Positions 5,325 through 5,555 of a stretch of 5,555 nucleotides of DNA are shown piece by piece; the first letter of the stretch is position 1, and the number at the start of each line of letters is the position of its first letter. Location: the NCBI GenBank assembly GCA_002383285.1, contig DFXU01000082.1:1-5555 (forward strand), given 5' to 3'. A program made the translations under genes and the position numbers. The notes beneath the pieces are model-generated. The model did not search any database and was not told where the DNA came from. It worked only from the letters and a program-made list of their open reading frames with translations. This DNA comes from Caryophanales bacterium UBA4100 (GTDB lineage Bacteria; Bacillota; Bacilli; Paenibacillales; UBA4045).

Positions 5325-5555
5325 TTGATCTCAGTAAACGATTTTAAGACAGGATTGTCCATCTTAGTTGACACAGACATCTTTACCGTCATTGACTTTC
5401 AACACGTGAAGCCAGGTAAAGGTGCTGCATTCGTACGTTGCAAGCTAAAGAATATTCGTAACGGTAATACGGTTGAACGAACTTTCCGTGCTGGTGAGAA
5501 TGTGGGAAGAGCACATATCGAGAATAAACAAATGCAATATCTGTATGCCAGCAGT
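5325..5555 (+). CDS. efp: Translation elongation factor P, N-terminal 77 residues (runs off the right edge)
   Basis: EF-P binds between the ribosomal P and E sites and restores peptide bond formation on polyproline stretches. The fragment covers all of domain I and the beginning of domain II of a protein normally about 185 residues long. ISVNDFKTG opens the protein, and FQHVKPGKGAAFVR (25-38) carries the tip loop with K32, the lysine modified with 5-aminopentanol in B. subtilis. The surrounding residues are the PGKGA pattern seen in Bacillales rather than the E. coli lysylated type. QYLYAS at the edge is the domain I/II boundary. It begins with TTG behind a perfect AGGAGG. It lies 40 bases after yqhT with neither terminator nor evident promoter in between, so it is probably the third gene of the aroQ unit. 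Confidence 0.97.
   Translation, partial: MISVNDFKTGLSILVDTDIFTVIDFQHVKPGKGAAFVRCKLKNIRNGNTVERTFRAGENVGRAHIENKQMQYLYASS

Noticed and set aside
1..5555. Search for CRISPR arrays, insertion sequences, tRNA/rRNA genes, phage or defence genes
   Set aside because: No direct repeat arrays, terminal inverted repeats, transposase motifs or RNA gene sequences were seen; almost all sequence is explained by conserved chromosomal genes.

Overview
The window is a housekeeping neighbourhood from a Gram-positive, endospore-forming member of the Bacillales, most likely Paenibacillaceae. Three things support this. The gene order mntR, yqhO, yqhP, yqhQ, yqhR, aroQ (yqhS), yqhT, efp matches the conserved Bacillus/Paenibacillus block. 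Shine-Dalgarno sites are strong and purine-rich, and TTG/GTG starts are frequent. The left edge carries the start of a spore photoproduct lyase gene. Base composition looks moderate (mid-40s % G+C by eye, not counted), with no island of foreign composition.

Layout, left to right. (1) The 5' part of splB, DNA repair in germinating spores, runs leftward off the window. (2) A 204-bp divergent intergenic region holds a forespore-type promoter candidate for splB and a vegetative-type candidate for mntR. (3) mntR, the manganese-sensing repressor, has all six metal ligands and ends in a hairpin terminator that begins at its stop codon. (4) yqhO, a patatin-like lipid acyl hydrolase, points right. (5) yqhQ-yqhP, two membrane proteins coupled by a TAATG stop/start, point left and collide with yqhO so exactly that the two stop codons share a TTAA. 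(6) A roughly 100-bp divergent region contains a sigma-G-like promoter with a perfect CATACTA -10 in front of yqhR, a four-helix membrane protein. (7) The rightward set aroQ - yqhT - efp: type II dehydroquinase, an Xaa-Pro/M24 peptidase overlapping it by 8 bp, and the first 77 codons of elongation factor P.

Functionally, aroQ (shikimate pathway), yqhT (proline-peptide turnover) and efp (rescue of ribosomes stalled at polyproline) look co-transcribed. YqhT and EF-P share a proline theme. The membrane proteins YqhP, YqhQ and YqhR have no established function and are the least understood part of the window. I found no mobile element, CRISPR array, RNA gene, toxin-antitoxin or defence system. I do not see evidence for a new multi-gene system. 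The findings concern regulation and gene architecture.
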